A stretch of 64,000 nt of DNA from Actinostola sp. cb2023 (GCA_033675265.1 JAUJYZ010001197.1:154501-218500), one strand, 5' to 3'; positions 42,720-53,329 are shown, numbered from the stretch's first letter. Numbers and translations: made by a program. The notes: generated by a model from the sequence alone, not told the origin.

Positions 42720-43153
42720 CACTTATAGGCACATTTTGCTTCCGCGATTTCATGCGGTCAGCAGTAAAAACTGGGTAGTAAATTAAGCATTCACGTATAA
42801 ATTATTTTTTTGTTGCGTAAATTATTTATTTTATAATTGGCGCCAAGAGTTTATTTTTATCCTAAACTCCCTTTCCCAAGAAGACATCAAGAAAGCAGTA
42901 TATGTTGTTCAAAGTGTTTTATTTTCAATTTTACAACTAACAGTACAAGAGTTACACGAGTCGACTTGGAAGTGGTTTTACAACTAACAGTACAAGAGTT
43001 ACACGAGTCGACTTCGAAGAATATCTTTCATCTACATCTACAATGAAGTGGTATGGCACAGCATTTTGCAAATGATAAAAAGAAAAAAAGTGTTATTTAT
43101 GAGTCGTAGTTAATATTGAAATCCTTCACGTATATTTCGCCTTTTACCTTTTT

Positions 43154-43472
43154 TCATCTGAAGCATTGATCGTTGGCTTCTTTCATCACCTTCAGGATGG
43201 TCATGTTCGCCGCTCCTTTGAAAAAGGCAACGGCCCCTTGAGAATCGGTTCTGCAAGAGAAAGAGAGAGAAAAGGTTAATATTTCAGTGTTTAAGATTAA
43301 AATAGAATAATATTTTGCAAACGAATCTTTACTTACCGACATTTTGGACAGATTTTTACTGTCAGCACAAAGGCAGCACAAATTTCGCACATGAAAGCCC
43401 GCATCTTGGTAGAAATGCGGACATTTCAGTGGTGCAGGCACAAAAGTCACACCTGACTGTAGTTGATTCCAT
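43154..43472 (-). pseudogene. RING-finger gene copy R4 (1-nt deletion)
   Basis: Same two-exon layout (exon 2 43154-43250, exon 1 43337-43472, donor GTAAGT). One base is missing at the CGH codons (GCGGGCTTTCATG against GCGGGCATTTCATG), which shifts the frame inside the RING. Promoter TATA at 43500-43508 and splice sites are kept, so transcription could continue but the product would be broken. Confidence 0.7.
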
Positions 43473-43499
43473 GCCTGACTGAAAGACCTTTCACTTACT

Positions 43500-43508
43500 C
43501 TTATATAA
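43500..43508 (-). promoter_or_regulatory. TATA box of RING copy R4
   Basis: TTATATAAG 28-36 bp upstream of the ATG, as in the other copies. Confidence 0.45.
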
Positions 43509-43509
43509 C

Positions 43510-44099
43510 CCTCCGTTTGTGATGGTTTATTGATTCTTGCTAATCGTGCAATTCTAGTAACAAAGTTTACCTTCTATTAATCGTAGATAAACTGTTTATT
43601 GAGTCGTTCTAGCGACGCGTTTTGTTTCTTTTCAAAGAATGTAGAATTCGTGATAAACTAAACGCCTCACCTCCTTCACACGTTACTTTTTCTGTTGGCT
43701 GGCCAACATACGTAGTTGACCCTATTTTTCCTTTTCAGTGGTAGTGTGGACTAGATATTGTTCTCTTTAATTAAAAGCCGCATTTTGATGACTCACAAAT
43801 GTAATTACTCTGTACGATTCATGTTTACACCATGTTCTTGAACTTTTCTTACTTTTTAAGGGGGCGTTTTCCAATGTGAGATAGGATAGAGTTTCTGCTG
43901 ATCGGAAACCATAATACCGATACTGTTTCTGTTTCTTATTGCGTCCGTTGTGCATCGAATGGTAAAAAAAAGAGAAATTAGTGAACTTTTTTAATTAAAG
44001 TTCCCAACCCAAGAAATAAGAACAGACAACAACCTTTTTGTGGGGTAAAGGGGTAGGGAAAGAAGCACTCCAAAGCTCAACTAAAATGAAACAAAGCAC
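43510..44099. other. 5' flank of RING copy R4
   Basis: Shared with 50240-50760 and, blended, with 46000-46470 (landmarks TTGAGTCGTTCTAG, CGCCTCACCTCCTTCACA, TTAATTAAAG). No gene seen. Confidence 0.5.
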
Positions 44100-44510
44100 A
44101 ATGGGTTAGAGTCCAGCCTCATACCGGGGGTCAAGGGGTCATAATCCCCCTGACACATGAGAGGTCCTAATCCTCTCATAAACCGCGGCACGGGGAAGGA
44201 CTCATCCCCCTGGGGGTCACAATCCCCCAATATATTTTTGAGGTCAATGGGTTAGAGTCCAGCCTCATACCGGGGGTCAAGGGATCATAATCCCCCAGAC
44301 ACATGAGAGGTCCTAATCCTCTCATAACCCGGTACGGGGAAGGACTCATCCCCCTGGGGGTCACAATCCCCCAATATGTTTTAGGTCAATGGGTTAGAGT
44401 CCAGCCTCATACCGGGGGTCAAGGGGTCATAATCCCCCAGACACATGAGAGGTCCTAATCCTCTCATAACCCGGCACGGGGAAGGACTCATCCCCCTGGG
44501 AAGTGATCGA
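44100..44510. repeat. tandem repeat of about 140-146 bp, three units
   Basis: ATGGGTTAGAGTCCAGCCTC starts units at about 44101, 44246 and 44386. Each has GGGGGTCAAGGGGTCATAAT, ACATGAGAGGTCCTAATCC and GGGGAAGGACTCATCCCCC. Short G/C-rich complementary stretches repeat within each unit. A fourth set of pieces is blended into 45570-46000. Confidence 0.85.
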
Positions 44511-44639
44511 AATAGCTTTAGAGTTATTGCCCCATAGTTCCCATGGCAACCAGACTGTTGAGGGGTCACCCTCCCCATTCCAGCCAACCACGAGAGTCTA
44601 TGGGGCAAAAGTGGCTTGCATAGGAGACGTTCGTTGTCC

Positions 44640-44900
44640 CAAAGCTCTGGTGTGGTGGTGGTCACTCACTGACTTGAAGGGTGGGAAACATTTAGAGGCT
44701 GTTACTCGATGTGGTCATGAGCCCTGAGTCTCAGTATTCAAAAAATTGACGGTCGCTATAAACCTGGGCAGTCGAATAGTGAAGCCAAAGTTCCGTTGAC
44801 AGCATTCCTGTTCAATGCTGACATCCGCTTCTGCCTAAGGATACGGGGACTCTGTAATTCTGTCAAAGTAGCCAGGTAGTTATATACTGATAACTGTAAT
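44640..44900 (-). pseudogene. blended copy of the TTTTPEL ORF family (copy 5)
   Basis: Begins like 51141-51330 (CAAAGCTCTGGTGTGGTGGT, then GAGCCCTGAGTCTCAGT) but is broken up by short foreign inserts such as ATTCAAAAAA and AATAGTGAAGCC, with family sequence resuming between them. The reading frame is lost. Same style of patchwork as 45540-46140. Confidence 0.5.
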
Positions 44901-45539
44901 CATGCAGGTGTCATCTTACATTTGAATTAGAATGAATAAGCTTCAATCTACAAAGAGTACTCAATGCATAAGCTTTTAACTTCAGTTTATTTAAATTTTT
45001 TTTTTATAATTATTACTATAGGGGCACTTACAGCCCCTTTTTATGAACATCTGGGTCAGCAGTGGAGGTGCTTTTCTTTCTAACAAAGAAGACACTACCA
45101 AAGAATTATAGAGGGAGGGTGGGATTTTGTGTACTGCATAAATTACTCAATGAAGAATGAAGCCATGTTTAGGGCATTTTATCCTAACACTAAGCCATTG
45201 ATTGACATCATGAAAGCATATAGATGTTAAAGTGATTGGACAAGAGAGAATTTTACAACTGAGAGTCATAAGAGATTACCTTTGGATGAGTAAACATGAA
45301 AGGAGGCTTTGTCTCAACTAATCTAATCCCAGATCTGTTTGCTCTCAATATTTTATGACATACCAGTACATAGTTACATAGGTACTATGATATGATATCG
45401 TATTATAAAATGGTTCCTGGTTGTCACATCTACATCTTAATTTTATAGTGCCTATAAATTTGGCTTAATGTTCCCAATTTGCAAATGAAAAAAGAACAGA
45501 CAACAACCTGTTTTGTGGGGTAAGGGGTAGGGAAAGATT
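44901..45539. other. no gene seen
   Basis: AT-rich sequence with partial likeness to the flank of the RING copies (for example GGGGCACTTACAGCC at 45021 against GTGCACTTATAGGCA at 42717) but heavily altered. Confidence 0.4.
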
Positions 45540-46140
45540 GAACTCCAAGCTCACGAATGAAACCTTTTACAATTTTAGAGTCCAGCCTCATGATCGTTGG
45601 CAAGGGGTCATAATCACCTTCAGGATGAGAGGTCCTAATCCTCTCATAACCCCGGCAACGGGGAAGAGAATCGGTCCCCTGGGGGAAACAGAGAGAATAG
45701 GTTTTATTCAATGGGTTAGAGTCCAGCCTCATAATATTTTGCAAGGGAATCATTATCCCCCAGACACATGAGAGGTCAGAATTTCATACTGTCAGCACAA
45801 AGGACTCAGCACCCCTTTCGTCAAAATCCCCATCTTGTTTTAGGTCAATGGGTTAGAGTCCAGCCTCATACCGGGGGTCAAGGGGTCATAATCCCCCAGA
45901 CACATGAGAGGTCCCATCCTGACTGATAGACCTTTCACGGGGAAGGACTCATAACCCTCCGTTTGATCGAAATAGTTTATTGATTCTTGCCCCATAATTC
46001 GTGCAATTCTAGTAACAAAGGGTCACCTTCTATTAATCGTAGCCAACCACGTTTCTATGAGTCGTTCTAGTGGCGCGTTTAGGAGCTTTTCCCAGAAATG
46101 TACAATTCGTGTATAAATAAACGCCTCACCTCCTTCACAG
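45540..46140. other. fine-grained blend of two repeat sequences, probable assembly artefact
   Basis: Stretches of about 7-25 bases alternate between RING-copy R4 sequence (43140-43690) and the 140-bp repeat with its right flank (44100-44640). In order near 45920: GACCTTTCAC (R4), GGGGAAGGACTCAT (repeat), AACCCTCCGTTT (R4), GATCGAAATAG (repeat), TTTATTGATTCTTG (R4), CCCCAT (repeat), GTGCAATTCTAGTAACAAAG (R4), GGTCACC (repeat), TTCTATTAATCGTAG (R4), CCAACCAC (repeat). Co-linear order is kept in both parents. Confidence 0.8.
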
Positions 46141-46547
46141 GTTAAATGGTTGTGTAATAGTGAAAAACATACGTAAATGACCCTATTTTTATAAAATAGG
46201 GAGTGGTAGTGTGACTAGATATTGTTCTCTTTAATTAAAAGACCCATTTTGATGCATCACAAATGTAATTACTCTGTACGATTCATGTTTACACCATGTT
46301 CTTGAACTTTTCTTACTTTTTATGGGCTTGATTAACCATGGGGAGATAGGATAGAGTTTCTGCTGATCGGAAACCATAATACCGATACTGTTTCTGTCTC
46401 TTATTGCGTCCGTTGTGCATCGAATGGTAAAAAAAGAGAAATTAGTGAACTTTTTTAATTAAAGACGCAGTCGACGTGGTTGATTTTTTCGTATTGTTTT
46501 AATATAAAAACAAAAGTTCATGAAACACAAAAAAAAGGAAGCTCTAA
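46141..46547. other. altered copy of the R4 5' flank
   Basis: Follows 43690-43990 with small replacements up to about 46200 and then closely to about 46463. No gene. Confidence 0.5.
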
Positions 46548-46745
46548 CTAAAAGGTATATATTCCATATCCTGATCCATAGCTTCATTCGGAGTGGTGGT
46601 CGTTACGTCCAGCACTAGAACTGGGGCTGGATTTGAGGGCTGTTGCTCAATGTGTTGAGCCCGTCGAACTCGCTCCAATAGTGACAAGTTTTGCTGTCTC
46701 TTGGGGTCGTCGCGCGTTGCTCCACTTCGTTCTGTTGTTTCCCCA
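46548..46745 (-). pseudogene. TTTTPEL ORF family (copy 4, extended end)
   Basis: The frame reads RQQNLSLLERVRRAQHIEQQ, PSNPAPVLVLDVTTTTPNEA and MDQDMEYIPFS, then stops. Compared with copy 1 (48280) the C-terminal EL-stop is replaced by a longer acidic end. No start codon was placed and the 5' part is unclear. It lies downstream of the gag ORF in the same orientation. Confidence 0.4.
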
Positions 46746-47078
46746 TTGTAAACGACTTACTGACAAAGTGGTATAACAATATAGAGGTTAATTAATTCAA
46801 ACTAGATTAAGAATGTTTAAAATAACCACAAACCATATCATAATTGGTTCGAATGAGATTAAGCATCAGTCATATCACCCGGTTAGAAAAATGAGAGAGA
46901 AAAACGGATAGATTTGTTTTCAATGCTTTATTATTAGTACATGCGAATAACTTTCACAAACTCTTTAATCTTTTCAATCGTTTCAATTGGTTGCTAATGT
47001 GAAGGCATCTTTGGGGGAAAGACGGTCACACGTCGAGGGACCTCACGAAGCTAGTGCTCAGTAGGATAGATTTCGACT
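46746..47078. other. flank shared with the gag/TTTTPEL units
   Basis: Contains TCTTTGGGGGAAAGACGGTC and CACGAAGCTAGTGCTCAGTAG near 47010-47070, the same landmark as at 48540, 51430 and 57350. On the minus strand TCTTTCCCCCAAAG looks like a splice acceptor. Confidence 0.5.
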
Positions 47079-47947
47079 TCAAATTGTTGGCGGTTGTAGC
47101 TGTGATATTAGTGCCTGGACTACAGCTTGTGGCAAAGGAGCTTGCGTGGCTGGCTTAGACACTGCTTCCTTTAGTTTCGCCATCTGTTCAGCCTGTTCAA
47201 AAGAGTCAGGTTGTTGTAGCACAACGTGTGAACGAATATCAGGGCGTAGCCCTTGAATCAGAATATGTAGCCACTCTGTTTTGGCTAAGCGTAAACGTTG
47301 GCACTGACGTCGAACGTCCGCGGAAAAGTCAGCGACCGTTTGGGTAGGTCCCTGTTTTCTTTGAGTCAGTGCCTGTCGTAAGAGCCATTTGTCAGCACTA
47401 GAATCGAATTGATTACGAAGTAAGGCTGTTAAGTCAGCATAAGATTCATAAGCGTCATCATCCAGAGAGTTAAACCAAATATTGGCATGACCTGCCAGAC
47501 TGAGCGGGAGTGCTCTCTGAACACGCTTCCTTGCTGGCCAAGAAAAGAAATTGTCATAACGTAACGATCAAACGAGGAGAGAAATTGATCGACATCATCC
47601 ACACGATCTCCACAAAAAATTGGAGGTTTGGTGGTATAGCCTCCTGAGCCCTGAGGATGGCTTTCTTTAAGTAAAGCAGCGAGTTGCTGATTAGTGACTT
47701 GTTGTGATTCGGCAAAAGTAGCACTGAAACCATGAAGGATTTCGGCTAGTTGTTCTGCATTCATATTGATTGCAGGAATTAAAGGTTGTTGATCTGGAAT
47801 ATCGTTAATCTGAGAAGGAGTGTCAATTAGACTAGGACTTGAAATGGATTGAGCAGTCGAGCTGTCAGAACAATATGATCCCGATTGTTGAGCGCTTCGT
47901 GTTACTGCGCGGGTCTGAATACGTTCGCGCGACAGGTTCTCAGTCGA
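47079..47947 (-). pseudogene. gag: retrotransposon gag-like protein (frameshifted)
   Basis: The frame starts upstream of MNAEQLAEILHGF in a Ser/Thr/Gln-rich leader (SRERIQTRAVTRSAQQ) and contains PPIFCGDRVDDVDQFLSSFD, the P-x-F-x-G-x-x-x-D-V-x-x-F-L pattern of Ty3/gypsy-type capsid. After about 47545 a one-base shift moves the rest to another frame: SLAGHANIWFNSLDDDAYES, YADLTALLRNQF, KWLLRQALTQRKQGPTQTVA, then FEQAEQMAKLKEAV and a stop at 47079. No zinc knuckle, protease or reverse transcriptase follows. Related N-terminal pieces at 50766 and 56522. Confidence 0.65.
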
Positions 47948-48279
47948 AAAAGAAACGAAAACGACAAACAGTAACTGTTAGGAGCTCGTACAATATTCAC
48001 GAGAATGTAATATCAGGTGTTATGCAACACAACGTGATAATGCTGGCAAAAGTAAACCACAATTATAATCAAATCTATGATAACATCACAATCTAACAAA
48101 ACAGAAAACAATTAAATAAGGCATATATGTTCAATGAATTAGATAAAAATAATAATTAGGTAAAAAATATATAATAATTTACAACTTGCTTATCTACAAC
48201 AGCAGAAAACCCAGAAAGTGAAAAGATAACTCACTGTTGCTTGTTGTCTTGTGCTTGTTTTGCTGACACTAGTACTGTT
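47948..48279. other. spacer, possible intron between TTTTPEL ORF and gag
   Basis: AT-rich. A donor-like GTGAGT lies just after the TTTTPEL ORF at about 48235 on the minus strand, and similar donors follow that ORF at 51125 and 57050. The gag frame resumes about 300 bp on. Confidence 0.35.
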
Positions 48280-48540
48280 TCACAGCTCTGGAGTGGTGGT
48301 CGTTACCTCCTGCACTTGGACTGGGGTTAGATTCGAAGGCTGATGTTGCTCAATGCCGTGAGCCAGTCGAACTCGCTCCAATAGTGACAGGTTTTGCTGT
48401 CTCGGCTGGAAGTCATCTCGTCGTTCTGTCGTTGAGCGCGTACTTGGTCTCTTAACCAGAGCAGTCATTGACGGTACATGGACTTTTGACCAATCAGTCA
48501 AAATGTACCCGGGTTTCTCTGGTAATTTTTGAGCGCGTCT
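48280..48540 (-). CDS. TTTTPEL ORF family (copy 1, best preserved)
   Basis: From an acceptor-like TCTTTCCCCCAAAG at about 48548 the frame runs QKLPEKPGYILTDWSKVHVP, SMTALVKRPSTRSTTERRDD, RQQNLSLLERVRLAHGIEQH and ends VQVQEVTTTTPEL. Copies at 46548, 51141 and 57063 differ in DNA but keep the end and the LLERVRLAH/LLFERLRLRAH helix, which suggests real coding. No known domain. An internal ATG exists (SMTAL). Confidence 0.45.
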   Translation of the reverse strand, partial: RRAQKLPEKPGYILTDWSKVHVPSMTALVKRPSTRSTTERRDDFQPRQQNLSLLERVRLAHGIEQHQPSNLTPVQVQEVTTTTPEL

Positions 48541-48549
48541 TTGGGGGAA

Positions 48550-49170
48550 AGACGGTTACACGTCTAAAGGCTTCCTCGCGAAGCTAGGACTTAATAAGAT
48601 ACGCTTCAACTTCAGTGGGTTCAAATAACTTTTAGTATGTTCTTCTCTCAAGGTTTTACATTGTTCTCTCCAGATTCTATGGTGCACAGATTTTTATAGT
48701 AGCCGCTTGCATACTAATTTAGCTACGTAATCCAATGTACACGTGCAGTTATCCTAGAATACTATTGGTTGCTAAGATGTAATGAGGTCGTACTTTGCTG
48801 TACACATTTGAGTATAAGACGTAAAATTACTACTAAAGTTATCGAGTAGATTAATTGGATACTTAAGTAATTAAATAGATAAGCTTACAAGGCTTGCGAT
48901 CATGCAAAAGTATTCCAACAAGGTTGTTGCTTGTTGTAGTTTTACGAGTTTGAATCATGCGATGATGCAGTGAAATAATATTCGTCCAGAGAAAGGAGTT
49001 AGCAGTATTCATAAACAACTTCGTTATTACTATTAAATCCGTTAATCCGTAGTTAACAAAACAAGGTCAACTTAACAAAAGAAATAGATTTGCTTACGTT
49101 ATAAAAAAACTTGTACACTGTACAAAAGAAGTGTGCCAGTACATATGTACCGCTTACTGGCCGTATTGTA
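48550..49170. repeat. duplicated block D4 (copy a)
   Basis: Matches 51420-52090 with scattered differences: TTTTACATTGTTCTCT, GTAGCCGCTTGCATACTAAT, ATTCCAACAAGGTTGTTGCT and ACTGGCCGTATT near the far end. In minus orientation it precedes the TTTTPEL ORF and gag, so it may be the promoter or LTR region of that unit. LTR ends not located. Confidence 0.7.
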
Positions 49171-49247
49171 CTTCAATGGTCAAGCCGCTTGGTAACGTAA
49201 AGTTAATTAAATGGTTTAAACTAATTAAGTCATAAACTAAGTAAACA

Positions 49248-49464
49248 TTAAGTGAACTGCACTTTTGCTCCATAACATTTATGTGCTTCTTTGAACACCG
49301 TTAGTGCTGGCATGTTCGCAGGGCCTTTGAAGAAGGCAATAGCCCCATTAGAATCGGTTCTGCAAGAGAAAGAGAGACAAAAGGTTAATATTTCAGTGTT
49401 TAAGATTAAAATAGAATAATATTTCGCTAACGAGCCTTTACTTACCGATATTTTGGACAAATCC
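49248..49464 (-). pseudogene. RING gene copy R8: exon 2 and intron only
   Basis: A diverged exon 2 (TDSNGAIAFFKGPANMPALT, then VFKEAHKCYGAKVQFT) with the conserved intron and the last codons of exon 1, where the final Cys codon is changed (CPKY for CPKC). Upstream it switches to RING-flank sequence, so exon 1 is lost. Confidence 0.6.
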
Positions 49465-49899
49465 GCGATTTCATGCGGTCAGCAGTAAAAACTGGTTGGT
49501 AAATTAAGCATTCTTGAAGAAATTATTGTTTTTGTTGCATAAATTATATTTTTATGATTGGCGCCAAGAGCTTATTTTTATCCTAAACTCCCTTTGCCAA
49601 GGAGTCATCAAGAAAGCAGTATATGTTGTTCAAAGTGTTTTATTTTCAATTTTACAACTAACAGTACAAGAGTTACACGACTTGGAATAATATGTTTCAT
49701 CTACATCTACATTTAAGTGGTTTTACAACTAACAGTACAAGTCGAGTTACACAAGTCGACTTGGAAGAATATGTTTCATCTTCATCTACATTTAAGTGGT
49801 ATGACACAGCGTTCTGCAAATGATAAAAAGAAAAAGGGTTATTTATGAGTCGTAGTTAATATTGAAATCCTTCACGTATATTTCGCCTTTTACCTTTTT
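49465..49899. repeat. RING-gene 3' flank (repeat copy)
   Basis: Same landmarks as 32500-32930: TTGGCGCCAAGAG, ACTAACAGTACAAG doublet, CATCTACATTTAAG. Non-coding. Confidence 0.6.
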
Positions 49900-50199
49900 T
49901 CATGTGAAGCATTGATCGTTGGTTTCTTTCATCACCTTCAGGATGGTCATGTTCGCCAGTCCTTTGAAAAAAGCAACGGGCCCTTGAGAATCGGTTCTGC
50001 AAGAGAAAGAGAGAGAAAAGGTTAATATTTCAGTGTTTAAGATTAAAATAGAATAATATTTTGCAAACGAATCTTTACTTACCGACATTTTGGACAGATT
50101 TTTACTGTCAGCACAAAGGCAGCACAATTTTCGCACATGAAAGCCCGCATCTTGGTAGAAATGCAGACATTTCAGTGGTGCAGGCACAAAAGTCATCAC
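49900..50199 (-). pseudogene. RING gene copy R5 (deletion and lost start)
   Basis: Keeps exon 2 (about 49900-49996), intron and most of exon 1. It has the same 1-nt loss at the CGH codons as R4, and its 5' end (the ATG and first Cys pair) is deleted: exon 1 sequence runs straight into ACTTACTCTTATATAA. Sharing the deletion with R4 means the two derive from one broken ancestor. Confidence 0.7.
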
Positions 50200-50765
50200 T
50201 TACTCTTATATAATTATATTATATAATAGTTGATTCTTGTATTCGTGCAATTGTAGTAACAAAGTTTATCTTCTATTCATCGTAGATAAACTGTTTATTG
50301 AGTCGTTCTAGTTTTGCGTTTTGTTTCTTTTCAAAATTTGTAGAATTCGTGATAAACTAAATGCCTGACCTCCTTCACACGTTACTTTGTTCTGTTGGCT
50401 GGCCAACATACGTATTTGACCCTATTTTTCCTTTTAGTCAGTGATAGTATGGACTAGATATTGTTCTCTTTAATTAAAAAGCCCATCTTGATGCAATTTG
50501 GGGGGGGGGGGGGGGGGGGGGGGGGCGTTTTGTTGGTAATGTGTGTCACTCATCACAAATGTAATTGCTCTGTACGATTCATGTTTTCACCATGTTCTTG
50601 AACTTTTCTTACTTTTTAGGGGGGCGTTTTCCAATGTTGAGATAGGGTAGAGTTTCTGCTGATCGGAAATCATAATACTGATACTGTTTCTGTTTCTTAT
50701 AGCGCTCGTTGTGCATCGAATGGTAAAAAAGAAATTATTGAACTTTTTTAATTAAAGACTCAGTT
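50200..50765. other. 5' flank of RING copy R5
   Basis: Shared with 43510-43990. Interrupted at 50497-50525 by a poly-G run of about 27 bases followed by CGTTTTGTTGGTAATG, absent from R4. Confidence 0.5.
50497..50525. repeat. poly-G run
   Basis: About 27 G in a row. Length probably unreliable. Confidence 0.9.
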
Positions 50766-50830
50766 GACGCACGAGTTGAAACACGTTCGCGCGACAGAAT
50801 AACGATTAATACTGGTAACTCAGAAAACCA
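50766..50830 (-). pseudogene. gag N-terminal fragment (copy 3)
   Basis: Corresponds to the SRERVSTRA part at 56700-56750 and to SRERIQTRA at 47920. Truncated directly at the junction with RING flank. Confidence 0.5.
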
Positions 50831-51140
50831 ATGAAAGGGAAGGGAAGAAACAAAAATATATATATATATTGGAGTTAAGCGTTCCCACTATGTCCACACA
50901 TTAAAATAAGTTTAAAAAGGCCCAAACTGCAAAGCATAAACAAACTTAGTTAAAGCCATAAGACATTAAACACTCATCAAGATTACTCAAGCTTAATGTA
51001 CGTGTAGCAAACGACATAAAATTATACAATTCAATCAATAAAATGAAAGGGAAAACCCCTGTCCCGACACAGAACAAAGTCAAAGATGTACTCCAGAGTA
51101 AAATGTTAAAAACGTAACAAACTCACAAGTTGACGTTGTC
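50831..51140. repeat. spacer shared with 56760-57060
   Basis: Nearly the same sequence lies between the gag fragment and TTTTPEL ORF at 56760-57060 (TTAAGCGTTCCCACTATGTC, GGAAAACCCCTGTCCCGACA). A candidate intron of that unit. Confidence 0.6.
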
Positions 51141-51340
51141 TCAAAGCTCTGGTGTGGTGGTGGTCACTTCTTGTACTTGAAGTGTGGGAGTGGGAGGCTG
51201 TTGCTCGATGTGGTTGTGAGCCCTGAGTCTCAGTCGCTCAAACAGCAGTGACGGTCGCTGTAGCCTGTGGGTCGTTTTCCTGTCGGATCTGGTCTCGAAG
51301 CCAGAGAAGCCCTTGACGTGTTCTCCTGTTCAATGCTGAC
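51141..51340 (-). pseudogene. TTTTPEL ORF family (copy 2)
   Basis: RRTRQGLLWLRDQIRQE..., RPSLLFERLRLRAHNHIEQQ and PPTPTLQVQEVTTTTPEL in pieces, with a one- or two-base shift near AGCCTGTGGGTCG compared with copy 57063. Ends at the same stop. Confidence 0.45.
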
Positions 51341-51419
51341 ATCAGCTTCTGCCTGAGAGGATAAGGGGACTCCTGACAATTCTGTCAAAAGTAGCCAGGT
51401 TATTCCACCAGTATGTGAA

Positions 51420-52090
51420 GAGGTCTTTGGGGGAGAAGACAGTCACACGTAAAAGCTTTCTCACGAAGCTAGTACTCAATAAGATAAGCTTCAACTTCAG
51501 TGGGTTCAAATGACTTTTACTGATGTTCTTCTTCCAAGGTTTTACATTGTTCTCTGTGGATTCTACTGTGCAAGTTTTTTTTTAATAGTAGCCGCTTGCA
51601 TACTAATTTAGCTACGTAATCTAATGTGCACGTGCCGTCATCCTAGAATACTCTTGGTTGCTAAGATGTAATAAGCTTGTACTTTTCTGTACACATTTGA
51701 GTTTACGACTTAAAACTACTACCAACGTTATCGAGTAGATGACTTGGATACTTCAGTAATTAAAGGGATAAGCTTACGAGGCACGCGACCATGTAAAAGT
51801 ATTCCAACAAGGTCGTTGCTTGTTGTAGTTTTACGAGTTTGAATCATGCGATGACGCAGTAGAATAATATTCATCCAGAGAAAGGAGTTAGCAGTATTCG
51901 TAAACAACTTCGTTATTACGAAACTAATCCAGATGTTTACGAGTAACTATTAAATCCTTTCATCCTTAATTAATAAAAGAAGGTCAACTAACAAAAGAAA
52001 TAGATTTGTTTACGTTATCAAAACTTGTACACTGTACAAAAGAAGTGTGCCAGTACATATGTACCGCTTACTGGCCGTATTACGGTTTTC
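51420..52090. repeat. duplicated block D4 (copy b)
   Basis: Counterpart of 48550-49170. Both copies end near ACATATGTACCGCTTACTGG on the plus strand. Confidence 0.7.
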
Positions 52091-52560
52091 CGATTTAGCG
52101 GAATTTTGAAGTGTTTTTCCGCAACACATTATTGATATGTAAATTTAATTGATTGTCAATATGAGCCGTTTATTTCTCACGTTTCCATGAAACTATGTAA
52201 ATCTCAAGGGCAAGATTGGCTCTGGTGCATATTTCTGAAGCATTGCAATGCGTGGTTGTGAAACAACAGGAAAATGCATCTTTAACAAAAATCACAACAA
52301 ACAACAATAAGGAATCATCTTCTTCTGTGGGAAAGAATACCACATGTACCAACAACAAATTGAAGAAACGATATTTTATGGCGAAAAACCGAATTAATAG
52401 AAGCCAAGAGACCATTTGTAGAAGCATATGTTTTTGTGTGAAACCTATAAATACACATTTATATAGCGCATACACAGTGATGTCCTATGCGTTGTAGATG
52501 TTGTATTTTAGCAATGGTATCTTTCGCTGACGTATCTTACGTAGTCCCATGTTCTAATTT
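52091..52560. other. unique stretch with overlapping ORFs, no gene called
   Basis: Two opposite frames of about 95-100 codons overlap at 52170-52497. The plus one (ALQCVVVKQQENASLTKITT, NNNKESSSSVGK) has no ATG at its start. The minus one is hydrophobic. Neither has a domain; I call neither. Confidence 0.3.
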
Positions 52561-52632
52561 TATTCGTATCGAGTGGAGAGCGTGATTTGCCAATCTTTGA
52601 TCCTTGTATATGGGCAATTCTTTTCGGCGTTA

Positions 52633-52998
52633 TTAGAGGAAGCGTCGCCGCATATGCCACCATCTGCTAATAGACGAGCCCTTCGTGGTAAATCGTTTCA
52701 GTGGCATGCTTCTACCAAGGTGTTTTCGTTTGGAAGACCCACCGTTACACACTTTCTCATGAATTTGCAAATGTTGTTTTCTAGTGAATTCTTTGGAACA
52801 GTTAGGACAGGTGAGTGTATCTGTTCTGTTATGTTGTTCTCTATGGTGTCGATTCAAACTGTATTTTTGTGTATAAGGTACCTTGCATATATTACACACG
52901 TAGAGTTGTCGCGGTTCATCCATGCGGATAATTTCTGGTACTTCATATAAATGTATAGTTGGGTCGATGAATTGTTCCAACCAGTCGTTATCCTCCAT
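52633..52998 (-). CDS. two-finger C2H2 zinc-finger protein
   Basis: 121 codons from ATG at 52998. Acidic N-terminal part (MEDNDWLEQFIDP), then two C2H2 fingers at about residues 34-55 and 63-85: YVCNICKVPYTQKYSLNRHH then REQH, and LTCPNCSKEFTRKQHLQIHE then KVC (the second ends in Cys, C2HC style). A basic tail RKHLGRSMPLKRF follows. Probably a DNA- or RNA-binding protein. TATA box about 80 bp upstream. It diverges from the PC4-like gene at 53330, sharing a promoter region of about 330 bp. Confidence 0.75.
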   Translation of the reverse strand: MEDNDWLEQFIDPTIHLYEVPEIIRMDEPRQLYVCNICKVPYTQKYSLNRHHREQHNRTDTLTCPNCSKEFTRKQHLQIHEKVCNGGSSKRKHLGRSMPLKRFTTKGSSISRWWHMRRRFL

Positions 52999-53073
52999 CG
53001 TTTCTTTTTCTTTGGAGTTGTTCTCTGCTTGATGGTTGCTGAAACTCTATACTGGATTGGAGTATTCGACTCA

Positions 53074-53081
53074 TATTTATA
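53074..53081 (-). promoter_or_regulatory. TATA box of the C2H2 gene
   Basis: TATAAATA on the minus strand, about 76-83 bp upstream of the ATG at 52998. TGATGTCAT, a CRE-like site, lies at about 53102 and again, as TGATGTCATG, at about 53192. Confidence 0.5.
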
Positions 53082-53273
53082 GGGGTTTCATCGAAGTGCA
53101 TGATGTCATTTTCAAACTAGAACATTTAGGTCATTTTCCTATTTTCAGATTTTTAATTGAAAATGGCGGGAAGGGTTTTTTATATAAGTGTATGATGTCA
53201 TGTCCAGATTTTAACTTATGATTTATAAAGACACATAAACAATTACATCATAGCTTGTATTAGAATCCTCGCT

Positions 53274-53280
53274 TATAAAA
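53274..53280 (+). promoter_or_regulatory. TATA box of the acidic PC4-like gene
   Basis: TATAAAA about 50-56 bp upstream of the ATG at 53330. A second TTTATATAAG lies near 53178. Confidence 0.5.
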
Positions 53281-53329
53281 AAGAATAAGCTCACTGTATT
53301 CGTTTAAAAATACACTGCGAGAGGTCAAC

